From Dromiciops gliroides (lineage: Eukaryota; Chordata; Mammalia; Microbiotheria; Microbiotheriidae): a DNA stretch of 64,000 bases. Where the stretch lies: the NCBI RefSeq assembly GCF_019393635.1, contig NC_057862.1, positions 95,479,159-95,543,158 of the forward strand. The letters run 5' to 3'. A program made the position numbers and the translations under genes. Positions within the stretch are counted from its first letter, which is position 1; the number at the start of each line of letters is the position of its first letter. A model generated the notes under the pieces. It worked only from the letters and a program-made list of their open reading frames with translations. It was not told the DNA's origin and ran no database searches. Shown here one piece after another: positions 45,141 through 55,640 of this stretch.

Positions 45141-46067
45141 GCTATACAATATCATTTATGAAAGCCTGCATGTTTCCTTTTTATAACTACATCAAAGATC
45201 CCTGGATTCTTCCATAGATTATTTTAAAGTCACTTTTTTAAGCTAGGAGAAAGTGTTTGGGTTGCTAGCTATCGACATTTTATCCATTTCCTTTTTCTGG
45301 TTTGTAATGAATATGACAGTTTTCTAAGCATTTGATATCATCTCTTTTAGATAGCTTAAGAATAATTGCCTCCCACTTGTAAAGACCTCTTCTGTGTTTA
45401 GTCCAGACATTCCCCCCCGCCTTTGTTTTCTTTCCTACCATTTCTACTTCCTCATGCCATGGACTGAGGACTAAGATGTTAGAGCAGGAATGTGATGGTT
45501 CCACTAAGATGAATGGAAAAGGAAATAAAAGGAGGGAGAAAACACCACAAAAGGCTATCTGTTCCACAGCCTGAAGTGTGTTTTAAGTAGAGAGAAGGAC
45601 TGTGGACCTTACTGTGAGTACTGGATTTAGAGGAGCACAGAGTCACAGGGCTTACACAGTACTTTTGTTGTCTAGGGGCAACCTATCAAAATACAGAGAA
45701 GCTTTTTACAAGGTTGGCCACAGGGTGGTGAAATTTTTGGCTGTGTAGTGATAAAATCACAAATCCTTGAGATTTTGAAGGAAAGGTATAGTAATGACTT
45801 AAAGTGATTGTAAAGTCCCTGGCCATTAATAGGACCTCGTAGGGTTCTCCACCAAAAAAATGATGTGAGGCTAATTGTTGTTCTAATCAGACACTTGCGG
45901 GCCTCCTATACCCCATAATTGATTGCCTTTGTCAATATCTACAAGTTAGCATCATTGATAACGCAGAACTTCTTAGGCTGTCTCAAACTGCACTCAAATG
46001 ATTGGGAGTGCAAAATGAATGCTGAGGAGCGAATCTATTGATAGAGGGGAGTCTGCACAATTCAGCC
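45141..46067. other. intronic sequence, nothing recognised
   Basis: Unique-looking, with C/G runs at 45411-45420. Confidence 0.4.
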
Positions 46068-46680
46068 ATGTAACTCCCCCCCCCAATCCAGTGGCTTCTT
46101 GTCACTTCCAGAATTAAATACAAAATCCTCCATCTGGCATTGAAAGCCTTTCATAACATAGCCCCCTTCTGCCTTTCCAGTTTTCTTATACTTTACTCCC
46201 TTACCGTTTCTCTTTGATTCAGTGACACTGGCTTCCTTGCTGTTTCCTCAATAAGATACTACATCTCTTGTCCATGGGCATTTCCCCTGGCTGTCCCCTT
46301 TGCATGGAATGTTATATCCCCCCCCCCTTATCTCTACTTACTACCCTCCCTGGCTTCCTTTAAGTCCCAACTAAAATTCTACCTTCTACAGGAAGCTTTT
46401 GCCAATCCCTATTAATTCTAGGGTTTTCCCTTTGTTAATTAATTCCTATTTATATTATATACACATATATGTATACATATAGACAGATGCATATACATAT
46501 ATGTGTATATGCATCCATACATTTATATACACACATAGCTTGTCTGTATATATTTGTTTATTTCTTGTCTCTCTCATTAAATTGTGAGCTGCTTGAGGGC
46601 AGGGACTGCCCTTTGTCACTTTTTCTGTCCCAAGCATTTAGCACAGTCCCTGGCATTTAATAAATGGTGGTTGTTGATGA
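46068..46680 (+). repeat. L2 ORF2 C-terminus and 3' UTR
   Basis: Sense L2: 'aatccagtggcttcttgtc', 'gaattaaatacaaaatcctc', 'ggaagcttttgccaatccc', 'gagggcagggactgccc' and 'tggcatttaataaatgg'. A TA/CA-rich tract at 46455-46535 is inserted in the 3' UTR. Confidence 0.85.
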
Positions 46681-47078
46681 TGGTGGCCCTGGAAAAACTG
46701 TACGTAAAAATATACAAATTAGAATGTGTTTTGAAATAGTGGCTCAGGCAAGTTTTTAAAAGAACCATCATATGCAGAGGGGCCCCTGAAGTGGGAAAAA
46801 ATATTGGTGATCATGCACAGTCCTCTATTGCACCTTGGGGAAATATTGCCAAGGTTTAGCCTCTTTGAAGTAAAACAGGTGTCGCTCATCAGGATGAAAA
46901 ATGGAGATAAACATTTTCCAGCTAAATTTGTAGCCATGCCAAATAGTGGAGAAGGAACCTTGAATAATGGGCTTTATCTTCCCAAAGTGGAGAACTGAGG
47001 TAATTACCTAAAATATCTAAATAAAAATGGTGCTCCAGTAATTGTTATTTTTATGGTAGTGTGCTGTTTAAAATCTAA
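46681..47078. other. repeat-free island with perfect TAATTA palindrome
   Basis: No repeat is recognised. AGGTAATTACCT at 46998-47009 is a perfect 12 bp palindrome containing a TAATTA dimeric homeodomain site. A second 'ccagtaattgttatt' follows at 47035. Candidate conserved element. Confidence 0.35.
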
Positions 47079-47197
47079 ATGTGGGTTCTGATCGGTCCCC
47101 CGCCTGCCCAGTCTTAGGGTGGGGGAAGTTGGCTAAAATCACTGATAAATTCAGCAAGAGTTTAGGCTTTTAAAGATTTATTAAAATATATATTATA

Positions 47198-47334
47198 GGG
47201 GGCAGCTGGGTGGCGCAGTGGATAAAGCACCGGCCCTGGATTCAGGAGTACCTGAGTTCAGATCCAGCCTCAGACACTTGACACTTACTAGCTGTGTGAC
47301 CCTGGGCAAGTCACTTAACCCCCATTGCCCCGCC

Positions 47335-47350
<16 letters not shown>
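47198..47350 (+). mobile_element. young marsupial tRNA-SINE, subtype B
   Basis: Sense copy from 'gggggcagctgggtggcgca' to 'cccccattgccccgcc' and A-tail. The flank 'aaaatatatattata' seems duplicated on the right, but the right copy merges with a TA microsatellite. Confidence 0.9.
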
Positions 47351-47380
<30 letters not shown>

Positions 47381-47446
47381 ATATATATATACATACATAC
47401 ATACATATATATATATAAAGTTAGCAAAGAGAGAGAGAGAGAGATT
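47351..47446. repeat. (TA)n, (CATA)n and (GA)n compound microsatellite
   Basis: TA repeats grow straight from the SINE A-tail, followed by CATA units and then a (GA)8-like run at 47427-47445. Confidence 0.92.
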
Positions 47447-47840
47447 GAGACCAGATTCCTTACAGCATGGAAATCCTAGATTAGACCTAATTCAGTATAG
47501 TCAGAGAGAAAGAAATCAATTTCCTTTCCTAGCAGCCCACCTGTAATCTCTCAACACCAAGGCAATGTCCCAAACAGCAAGGGGGACCCCTGTTCTCCTT
47601 TTCTTGCCAGGCGCCTCTTCCTCACCAAAAAAAGACTTCTTCTATGGGCCAGCATCCTCTTCCTTGTTCCACTTTCTCTCCTCCAAAGGGGAGGTCCTTC
47701 AAGCCGAATAGTTGAGAGTGGTCTCTTGCCGACCTCAGTAGTACACCAACATGTCACTCAGGGCCAGCCAGGTGTGGTCCCCATCCAATCATCCATAAGT
47801 AGGTACTTAGTTTCTCATTCTCACCCAATTCACACAATAC

Positions 47841-48305
47841 TAAATCAATCAGATGAGACACCCCCCCCGCCCCCGCGTCTGCCAAGTCCCATTATTTTAT
47901 CACATTAACTAATAGATTTGGGGAGTTTCCCAAAATCTCCACCTCATTCCACTTTATTTTCAGCCTCCATATATATCTTGCTGCCTCCTTGAATTATTAT
48001 GTCCAGGGATCATTAGTCTGCCTAACAATGTAGGGATTCTTTGTGTCTGAGTGCCAGCTTTTCTACTAGGTTTAAGACTCCATGTGTATGAATAAGCTCA
48101 TTGAGGGTAGAGATCATTTTATTTTTTCAGTCTTTGTTTCATAGTCCATTGTGAGCATTGGATATTTGTCATTGTTTACCTCTTCTCCAAATGCTTGGCA
48201 TAGTGCCCATGATGCTGAGCTGCCTCTAGATCAGGGCCTGGAAAGGCCCATTTCAGAGCAGTTGTAGAAAACTGGAAATAAAAAATGCATTTTCCCCAGT
48301 TCACA
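47841..48305. other. intronic sequence, little recognised
   Basis: C-run at 47861-47868. An L2-like tail patch ('gctcattgagggtagagatc') lies at 48085-48160. Otherwise nothing. Confidence 0.4.
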
Positions 48306-48307
48306 GC

Positions 48308-48480
48308 ATCGGATATTGGGAGTTCAGAAAGCATCTTGTATGGTCCCCTTACTTTATATATAAGCAAAATGAGACCCAGAGAGGTGAGATTAGCTTTGCT
48401 AAGGCCAGAAAGGTAGTAATTGGCAGAGCTGGGATCCAAGCACAGATCTTGTGCTTCAATTACAGTATTCTTTCATTGAA
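48308..48480 (-). repeat. THER2/MIR3-like SINE
   Basis: 'ttgtatggtccccttacttt', 'aaaatgagacccagagaggt' and 'agagctgggatccaagc' in antisense order. Confidence 0.55.
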
Positions 48481-48499
48481 ATGTGGAATTGTGTTAACA

Positions 48500-48705
48500 A
48501 TGCCTATTATAATAAGTATAATCACAACAACACGTAGTATTTATATGGAACTTTAAGGTTTGCAAAGTGCTTTACAAATAACTCATTTTATCCCCCTATT
48601 GACCATGAGAGGTAGGTACTATTATTTATAGTTGCCATTTTATAGATCAGGAAACTGAGGTAGATAGAAATTAAGTGACTTTCCCCATAGTTACATATTA
48701 TAACT
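48500..48705 (-). repeat. MIR/THER-like SINE
   Basis: 'actttaaggtttgcaaagtg', 'ctttacaaataactcatttt', 'atagatcaggaaactgaggt' and 'ttaagtgactttcccc'. Confidence 0.65.
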
Positions 48706-48829
48706 CATTAAGGACAAGGATTGGTTCTTCTTTACGTTTTTGTGTTTCCTAGTGCTTATATCAGTGCATTGCATAGTTATCAAAACTAACCTCTGTGGAA
48801 TGTCTCTGCCTCTCTCTTCTTCCCTCCTT

Positions 48830-48975
48830 ATTCTATCCCTCCCTTTTAATTTTTCTTTCTCTCTGCATGTGTCTATGTCTCCATCTGTCTGTCTCTCTGA
48901 TTCTGTCTCTTTGATACTGTTTCTGTCTCTGTGTGTCTGTCTGTGGCTCTGTCTCTCAGTCTGTCTGTCTCCTTG
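48830..48975. repeat. (TCTG)/(CT)-rich low-complexity tract
   Basis: Imperfect TCTG and CTCT units. The Ser/Leu/Cys-rich ORF here is repeat-coded. Confidence 0.85.
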
Positions 48976-49885
48976 ATCTACATGTGTACCTTACCTTTAA
49001 TATCAGCTGTAGTGATGTACTCCAAGAATGGAGCACTTGATAATAGTCCGCAAAATGCTTGTTTTACACCTCAAGTATACAGTGCAGTAAAGAACATTTT
49101 TTAAAAACTCACTAGCTACAGACTACAATTAAGGAAACTTCTAAATGAAAATCACTTTTGAAAAGGTCTTTCTTTTCTTTCAATGGGTAGTGGCTCTGTC
49201 ATGGCCTTATCTTTAATCATTCACAAGCAGACCTTTTGATCATTTGTCTTAAATTAAGTAGTTCAAAGGAGGTTTTCTGGGGCCTGCCTTATCTGGTGAA
49301 TGTGTGTGCTTTACAGGGCCTGTGGACCGTTTCTGAAAAGTCTGTGCATGTGCTGTCTGAGAAAATGCATGCTGAGAAGCCCCAGCTCAAAGGAGAGAAG
49401 TCACTCAGCAGTGTGGGGAAAACAAGAGACCTTTTGTATCTTCAGAGGTACAAAACAGTAGCATTTTAGAACTGCTGAGTGTCATTCTAAAGTAATTACC
49501 ATTTAAAACGCTAAATAAAATAATCCTCCACAAAACAAAGCAGATAGGAGACATTTAAATGACACAGACTATTTGAGTGGTTTATTTACAGCATGGAGGG
49601 GGGGACTCTGCCTTCTTAAAAGATGTACCAGAAGAGCCTAAGGCCCCGCAGATCATGCCAAACTGGAAAGGCTCCATGTATGGTCTGGCAGTGGACTCTT
49701 TGTCCTTCCAAAACCAAATTAGCTTAGTTTAAAGAAGCCCCTTCCTTGCCTGGAGTTTGGCTGCCTGGTGTTTTTTGTTTTGTTTTTGTTTTTTATGTGC
49801 TGCAGCAACGCACTGAAGACCTTCTCTGAGGTGTGGGAGGGCAAGTGCACACACTGAGGAAATCACAGATGTTACAAAAGATAGA
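48976..49885. other. repeat-free island, possible conserved element
   Basis: About 900 bp without a recognised repeat. A dense AT/TAAT segment ('ctaaagtaattaccatttaa') lies at 49488-49507. Function unknown. Confidence 0.3.
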
Positions 49886-49887
49886 TG

Positions 49888-50150
49888 AGCTGATCAATCC
49901 ACCAAGTACCTACTCTGTGCCAGACTAGGAATGTAAAGATAAAATGAGATAATTCCTGCCCTGGAGGAGCTTACATTCTGTGAAGGAGATAAGAATATAA
50001 ATGTGATAGAAATATATAAACATGTACATGCATATATATATAGATTTTTATATATGAAATATAAATATTATTCAATCAGTAAGTATTTGTTAAGCACCTA
50101 CTGTGTGCGAGACACTGCACATAGAGAAAAATGCAAGGTAATTGGGAGAG
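49888..50150 (-). repeat. L2 3'-end fragments
   Basis: 'accaagtacctactctgtgc', 'cctgccctggaggagcttac' and a second start 'ttgttaagcacctactgtgt' are antisense L2 3' ends, one after another. Confidence 0.6.
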
Positions 50151-50228
50151 AGTTAATTGATTTATTTTAATAAATACAAAGTACTTGTATCAGAAACTAT
50201 CAGTTTGCCAAGGAAGTATACCCAGAAA

Positions 50229-50600
50229 ACAGCATGGTGTTGTAGAAAGAGCATTATTATTTGACATCAAGTCGACTCACTGGCTGTGTGTCCTCAGGTG
50301 AAATGCTTGATCACTATGACCATGCCTCAGCTTCCTCCTCTGCAAGGATGGAAGTACTTGATTGGATTGTTACATAGATCAAACGAGCTAAAGTATATGG
50401 AAGGGGGGCAGCTAGGTGGCACAGTGGATAAAGCAAGGGCCATGGATTCAGGAGGACCTGAATTCAAATCCAGCCTCAGACACTTGACATGTATTAGCTG
50501 TGTGACCCTGGGCAAGTAACTTAACCCTCATTGTCTGGCCAAAAAATAAACAAACAAATGAATAAAGTATATGGAAGGGCTTTGAGAAAAACCTAATATG
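50229..50600 (+). repeat. MIR-like SINE interrupted by young SINE
   Basis: 'catggtgttgtagaaagagc', 'ctggctgtgtgtcctcagg' and 'atagatcaaacgagc' run up to 50405. The text resumes at 50563 after the insertion. Confidence 0.6.
50406..50562 (+). mobile_element. young marsupial tRNA-SINE, subtype B
   Basis: Sense copy ending 'ccctcattgtctggcc' and an A/C-rich tail. A perfect 17 bp duplication 'taaagtatatggaaggg' lies at 50389-50405 and 50563-50579. Confidence 0.96.
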
Positions 50601-50764
50601 TTTTAGTTGTGTTGTTATTTTATTAACTCAGGGTAAGTTTTGCTGAACATGATTCACAATTTGTCTTTTGTTAAGATGTTCAAAGGAATACTGTTATGTG
50701 TGCTTGATTTCCTTGTTTATTTCACTTTGTAAATTTTTTTTTTCTGATTGTTAGTTTAAATGGT

Positions 50765-50883
50765 GAAGTTGAAAACACATTGGACTCAATGTCAGAAAAT
50801 CTGAGCTCCAGTCCTCCCTCTGCGCCATACTCAGTATATAACTTTGATCAAGTAATTTTGTCTCTGTGGGCTCCCTATCATTT
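50765..50883 (+). repeat. MIR-like SINE fragment
   Basis: 'gaaaacacattggactcaat', 'agaaaatctgagctccagtc' and 'actttgatcaagtaattttg'. Confidence 0.5.
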
Positions 50884-51086
50884 AACCTTTTTTTGGTGCC
50901 ATGGATGACCCCTTTGGCATCCTGGGGAAGTCATGGAAACCTTCTCAGAATAGCATTCTGCATTCATAATTGAAGGAGATGCTAAATTTCACTTAGAGGT
51001 TATGGAAAAGAAAGATATCATTTTCCCCACTTACCAAATTTATGGTCTTCCTAAAATCTATATCCCAGGTTAAGAATTCTTTGCTT
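50884..51086 (-). repeat. old DNA-transposon-like repeat
   Basis: 'tgccatggatgacccctttg' at one end and 'cccaggttaagaattctttg' at the other form the reverse orientation of the repeat at 61152-61343. Confidence 0.5.
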
Positions 51087-51224
51087 TAAATGGAGACAAT
51101 AAAACTTGACCTGGCTGTCTCCTAGGATTGGGGGGGGCAGTGTTTTATATGGGTGTGTTTCTTTGTGTATGAACATGCACATATATGTAGATATTTGTAC
51201 ATATGTGTGCATAGACCCCTCCAG

Positions 51225-51420
51225 AACATGGTGTCTGATCTCTGACACAAACTGCCAATGTGATCCTGGGCAAATCATTTAATCCTTCAGTGCTCTCGAG
51301 TCTAGGCAGCACTCTAAGATTTTAAGTTACAGAGAAGGTCCCATAGTAGAGGTAGAGGAAGTTTCATCACCAAGGAGGTGTTTCCTGTACCAGGAAAGCA
51401 CAGGTTCCTATCCCTGTCCT
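51225..51420 (+). repeat. CORE-SINE with third tail type
   Basis: 'gccaatgtgatcctgggcaa' then 'gcagcactctaagatttta', 'agagaaggtcccatagtag' and 'acaggttcctatccctg'. This is the same tail as at 39960-40185. Confidence 0.6.
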
Positions 51421-51424
51421 TACA

Positions 51425-51640
51425 ATGTTGTTGTTGGGTCATTTCAGTCATATCTGACCCGTTTGGGATTTTCTTGGCAATGATACTGGAATGCTTTGCC
51501 ATTTCCTTCTCTAGCTCAATTTACAGATGAGGAACTGAGGTAAACAGGGTTAAGTGACTTGTCACACTGTTTAATAAGTGTCTGAAGCCAGATTTGAACT
51601 AGGAAAGATGGGTTTTCTCAACTCTCGTTGCCCTATCCTT
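51425..51640 (-). mobile_element. RTE-tailed CORE-SINE (MAR1-like)
   Basis: Tail 'tgttgttgttgggtcatttc', 'gggattttcttggcaatgat', 'ctttgccatttccttctc', core. The head is degraded. Confidence 0.75.
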
Positions 51641-51749
51641 ACTATACTAGAATATTGAAAAAATCCAAAACAAACAAACAAACAAAAACCAAACCAAAAC
51701 TGGGTTTGGAGTCGTGAAGAATTTGGTTCCAAATTTCCCCTCATGTCTA

Positions 51750-51919
51750 TGGTTTTTTTTGTTTTGTTTTGTTTTTGTTTTTTTGGCAGGGCAATGGGGG
51801 TTAAGTGACTTGTCCAGGGTCACACAGCTAGTAAATATCAAGTGTCTGAGGCCGAATTTGAACTCAGGTCCTCCTGAATCCAGGACCGGTGCTTTATCCG
51901 CTGTGCCACCTAGCTGTCT
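51750..51919 (-). mobile_element. young marsupial tRNA-SINE, subtype B
   Basis: (TTTTG)n tail, 'ggcagggcaatgggggttaa', core and head 'gccacctagctgtc'. A 9 bp duplication 'tcatgtcta' lies at 51741-51749 and 51920-51928. Confidence 0.92.
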
Positions 51920-51928
51920 TCATGTCTA

Positions 51929-52850
51929 CTTCATGTGTGACCTTGAGCAAGTCTTTTAACCTCTGGAAGCCCCAGGTAACTGTAAAGCTCTAAGTTCTTG
52001 CTTGTGTCCCCTTAAAACTCTTCTTCCTTGACACACCATTTCAAGCTTCAGAGGTTGCCCTTGGATTGAACTGATTCCTTTGCTAGGCTTCACCTGAATT
52101 CCCTAGGTAATTATCCCTCCCTTTACTTTGGTCATTTCAGAGGCCTCTGGCTTAGTGAAAGAGTGGTTTAGGGCTGAGAAAGAGTGAGAGATGGTGGCAT
52201 GTGTACTCATGAGAGCAGATGCCATAGGGCAGCTTCTGGTGTATAGATCACTCAGACAATGAGCAGTCTTCACTAGCAGCTCAGTGTAGTGGATTGTTGT
52301 AACAACCATTCCTTAAATGAATGTGGTACACTGCACTTTTCAGAGTGATTTCATATCTATTTTCTAGTTTTAGCTGGGCACAAATAATTAAGTATTTTTT
52401 ATTTTACAGATGAGGAAACTGAGGCACACCAATAGCAGGAAGAAACTTAGAGATGATTTGGGCCAGCAGACATTTTAAAAATGAGGAAATGGAAATGCAG
52501 ACAGAGCAGTGACTTTTCCTAAAGTTACTTCTAGCCCCAGAACCAGGGCAGGAAGTTAAATATCCTACACTGGATTCATCTTTCTAGAGAGACATCAGTG
52601 CCTAAAACAAGCATAGTTCTTGAATTGGGGGTTCAGTCTTTTTCAGAGTATAAGGAAGTGTAGCTTGTGTCATACTTCTCCATTGGCCCCTATTTAAGAG
52701 TTCTGTATGAACTAATTTATGTTTAGTTATATATCAGTAGAACTAGAAGAAACTATCGGGTGACCTTGCAATCTACTTCCTGAATATTCTCAGACAACCC
52801 TACAGTTTGCTTTGGTGATTAAGCCAATAAATTATCTCATTGATAGAAAA
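51929..52850. other. intronic sequence with old SINE scraps
   Basis: 'tttacagatgaggaaactga' at 52406 and a second 'aatgaggaaatgg' at 52480 mark degraded antisense CORE-SINEs (about 52325-52560). The rest is unique-looking. Confidence 0.45.
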
Positions 52851-52865
52851 GTCCCGTGGATTTTT

Positions 52866-53025
52866 TTTTTTTTTTGGTGAGGCAATTGGGATTAAGTGAC
52901 TTGCCCAGGATCACACAGCTAGTAAGTGTCAAGGGTCTGAGGTCAGATTTGAACTCAGGTCCTCCTGAATCCAGGGCTGGTGCTCTATCCACTGTGCCAA
53001 CTAGCTGCACCCCCCCCACCCTACC
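52866..53025 (-). mobile_element. young marsupial tRNA-SINE, mosaic A/B
   Basis: Poly-T, 'ggtgaggcaattgggattaa' (A-like) with 'gtgtcaagggtctgaggtc' and 'gtcctcctgaatcc' (B-like). A perfect 13 bp duplication 'cccgtggattttt' lies at 52853-52865 and 53026-53038. A C-rich run (53011-53028) lies between head and duplication. Confidence 0.93.
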
Positions 53026-53038
53026 CCCGTGGATTTTT

Positions 53039-53564
53039 AAAGAGCCTAAGAATAGGGTCAGACCAGGTGGCTTAAGAAAATCTTAGCTATTGCTCTCATC
53101 TGATTCTTTGTGAATGTGGCTATGTGATCCAGAATGATCATGCTTACTCCCCTTTGCCCTCTCTCTTATTTAAAGTACTTTAATGAAGTATCTTGTTACC
53201 TCCTAAACCAATACAGAGTAAAACCAGTGTCCATAGGATTCTTGTTTGTGTCTCTCTATAATATAAGTATGTTGTAATTATAATAAATATAAGTGTATTA
53301 TATAAGTATAATATAATATAATTATAAGTCCTTCATAGGAGATCCATCAAACATGCTAGAGACCTTCCTCTGGATCTTTTGTTGCCTTGGGTGTGCCCCT
53401 TGGTCAGCTCATGTCTCTCATCTGTTATTTCTACATTTTTGGTCCATCTCCTTTCCTGGTTTATATTTGTCCATAATAATGCCATTGATAGTATTTTTCA
53501 CATATGAACTCTGATTTGAATCATGCCTTTTATATTTGCTATGAATCTTTCCATTGTATTTTCA
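53039..53564. other. intronic sequence with AT-rich tract
   Basis: An imperfect TATAA-type tract occupies 53260-53330. Otherwise nothing recognised. Confidence 0.45.
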
Positions 53565-55063
53565 GTTGTTGTTTTTCAGTCCTTTGGTTGTGTCTGATTC
53601 TTTATGACTCTTTGGACGATGGCACACCAGGCTCCTCTGCCTCCAAAGCCTGTCTAAATTCATATTCATTGTTTCCATGATATTATTTACTCATCTGATC
53701 CTCTGTCATCCTCTTTCCCTTTTGCCTTTAATCTTTCCCAACATCATAGTCTTTCCCAATGAGTCCTGTCTTCTCATTATGTACCCCCATTATTTGAGCT
53801 TCAGCTTCCATAGCGTGGATTAATTTCTTTAAGTAATGACTGATTTGATCTCCTTGCTGTCCAAGGGACTCTCAAAAGTCTCCATCACCACAATTGGAAA
53901 TTGTCAATTCTATAGCACTCATTTTCCTTATTGTCCAACTCTCCCAGCCATACATTGCTATTTGAAAAAACATAGCTTTGAGTATATGGACCTTTGTCAG
54001 AAGGTGATGTCTCTGCTTTTGATTATGCTATCCATATTCGTCATAGCTTTCCTTCCAAGGAGCAGGTGTCTTTTAATTTCATGGCTGAAGTCACTTCCTG
54101 AGTGATCTTTGAGCCCAAGAATCTGACACTGCTTCAATTTCTTCTCCTTCTGTTTGCCAGGAAATGGTGGGACTAGTTATCAAGGTTTTAGTTCTTTTGA
54201 TGACAAGTTTCAAGCCATCTTTTATACTCTCTCTTTTCACCCTTATCAAGAGGCTTCTGAATTCCTTTTCACTTTCTGCCATCAGAGTGGTATTGCCTCC
54301 ATATCTGAGATTGTTGGTATTTTTCCTGGCAACCTTAATTCTGACTTTTTATTTATCCAGCCTGCCATTTTGCATGATGTACTCTGCATATTAGTTAAAG
54401 AAATAAGGTGATACTATGCAGATTTGTTGTACTCCATTTCTGATCTTAATCCAATCAGTTGTTCCACGTTTGATTATAACTGTTGCTTCTTGGCCCACAT
54501 ACACATTTTTTGGAGACAAGTAATATGATCTGGTGTTCCTATATTTTTAGGACTTGCCACATTTTGTTATGATCCACATAGTCAAAAACTTTAATGTCAT
54601 CAATGAAACAGAGGTAGATATTTTTCTGCAACTCCCTTGCTTTCTCCATAATCCAGTGAATATTGGTAATTTGGTCTCTAGTTCCTCTGCCTCTTTGAAA
54701 ACCAGTCTTTTCTCCTGGTTGTTTTCGGTTCACATATTGCCAAAGCCTACCTTGCAGAATCTTAAGCATTACCTTGCTGGCACAGGAAACAAGCCCAAAT
54801 GTTTGCTAATTAGAAAATTCTTTGGCATTTCCCTTCTTTAGGATGGGGATATAAACTGATCTTTTCCAATACAGTTACCACTTTTTTACAAATTTGCTGA
54901 CATATTGAGTGCAGCACTTTAGCGACATCATCTTTTAGGATTTTAAATAGCTCAGCTGGAATCCCATCACTTCCACTGGCCTTATTGTTAGCAAAGCTTC
55001 CTGAGGCCCACTTGACTTCATTCTTCGAGATGTCTAGCCCTAGATCAGTAAACAACCACACAA
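53565..55063 (-). mobile_element. BovB-like RTE retrotransposon, 5'-truncated and inactivated
   Basis: A non-LTR retrotransposon of the RTE clade, read on the minus strand. From right to left are the start of the reverse transcriptase ('SGSDGIPAELFKILKDD', 54810-55061), the next block ('RGTRDQITNIHWIMEKARE' and 'LCFIDDIKVFDYVDH', 54539-54769) and the post-catalytic block ('MAESEKEF', 54091-54282). The 3' end lies near 53565 ('ggttgtgtctgattctttat'). The catalytic YADD is replaced by YGGN (54292-54303), and several frameshifts separate the blocks, so it is dead. It lacks the endonuclease. Confidence 0.88.
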
Positions 55064-55065
55064 TG

Positions 55066-55498
55066 TGTGGTTACTTTTTCAGTTATTTTCATAAAAATTC
55101 TTCTGAGGTTGCAAAACTTAAATAATTTGAAACCAGATAATATCATGAGAAGAATATTGGCATTACGGAAATAAGCTTTTGCCATAGGGAATAGTGGGAT
55201 CGTTAATGATACTCCACAATTTCCAAAATGTTATCCAGCCGAACTCCCACATGTTTCTGGGCCCAGCTCATTATTCATCTCTAGCACCTCCACATTGTCA
55301 CCTTTTCTGGTCTTCTGAAATGTCATTGCTACTTTACCATTAGTTGCTGACGTGGTGAAGATCAAATACCATGGATGGAATCCAAACTATTGTGGGCAAT
55401 GAAACAAAATCATTATAAAACTACTGGCAGATCTGTTCTGTTTCAACTTTGTTACCCTGTGTTTGGTTGTGGTCTATAATTACACATACCTGCATATA

Positions 55499-55546
<48 letters not shown>

Positions 55547-55640
55547 TTTTGGGCATGGATCTATGATTTTATCAATGTAGGGAGCTATCAGTTTGGAAAT
55601 TCCCTTCAGAAATACCCTTTGGAACTCATCTGTAACGATA
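55066..55640. other. intronic sequence with (TG)n
   Basis: Unique-looking apart from a pure (TG)23 tract at 55499-55544. Confidence 0.5.
55499..55544. repeat. (TG)23 microsatellite
   Basis: Uninterrupted TG units between 'cctgcatataa' and 'tagttttggg'. Confidence 0.95.

Larger units (their letters stand above)
47079..47840 (-). repeat. possible LTR-like element, split by SINE and microsatellite
   Basis: 'tgtgggttctgatcggtccc' at the left edge, an antisense AATAAA (tttatt at 47169-47174) and C/T-rich sequence from 47420 to 47840 suggest an antisense retroviral LTR. I could not find matching ends or a target duplication. Confidence 0.3.

Noticed and set aside
54539-55061. Minus-strand ORFs resembling a reverse transcriptase gene
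   Set aside because: They are pieces of a truncated, frameshifted RTE element with a broken active site, not a host gene.
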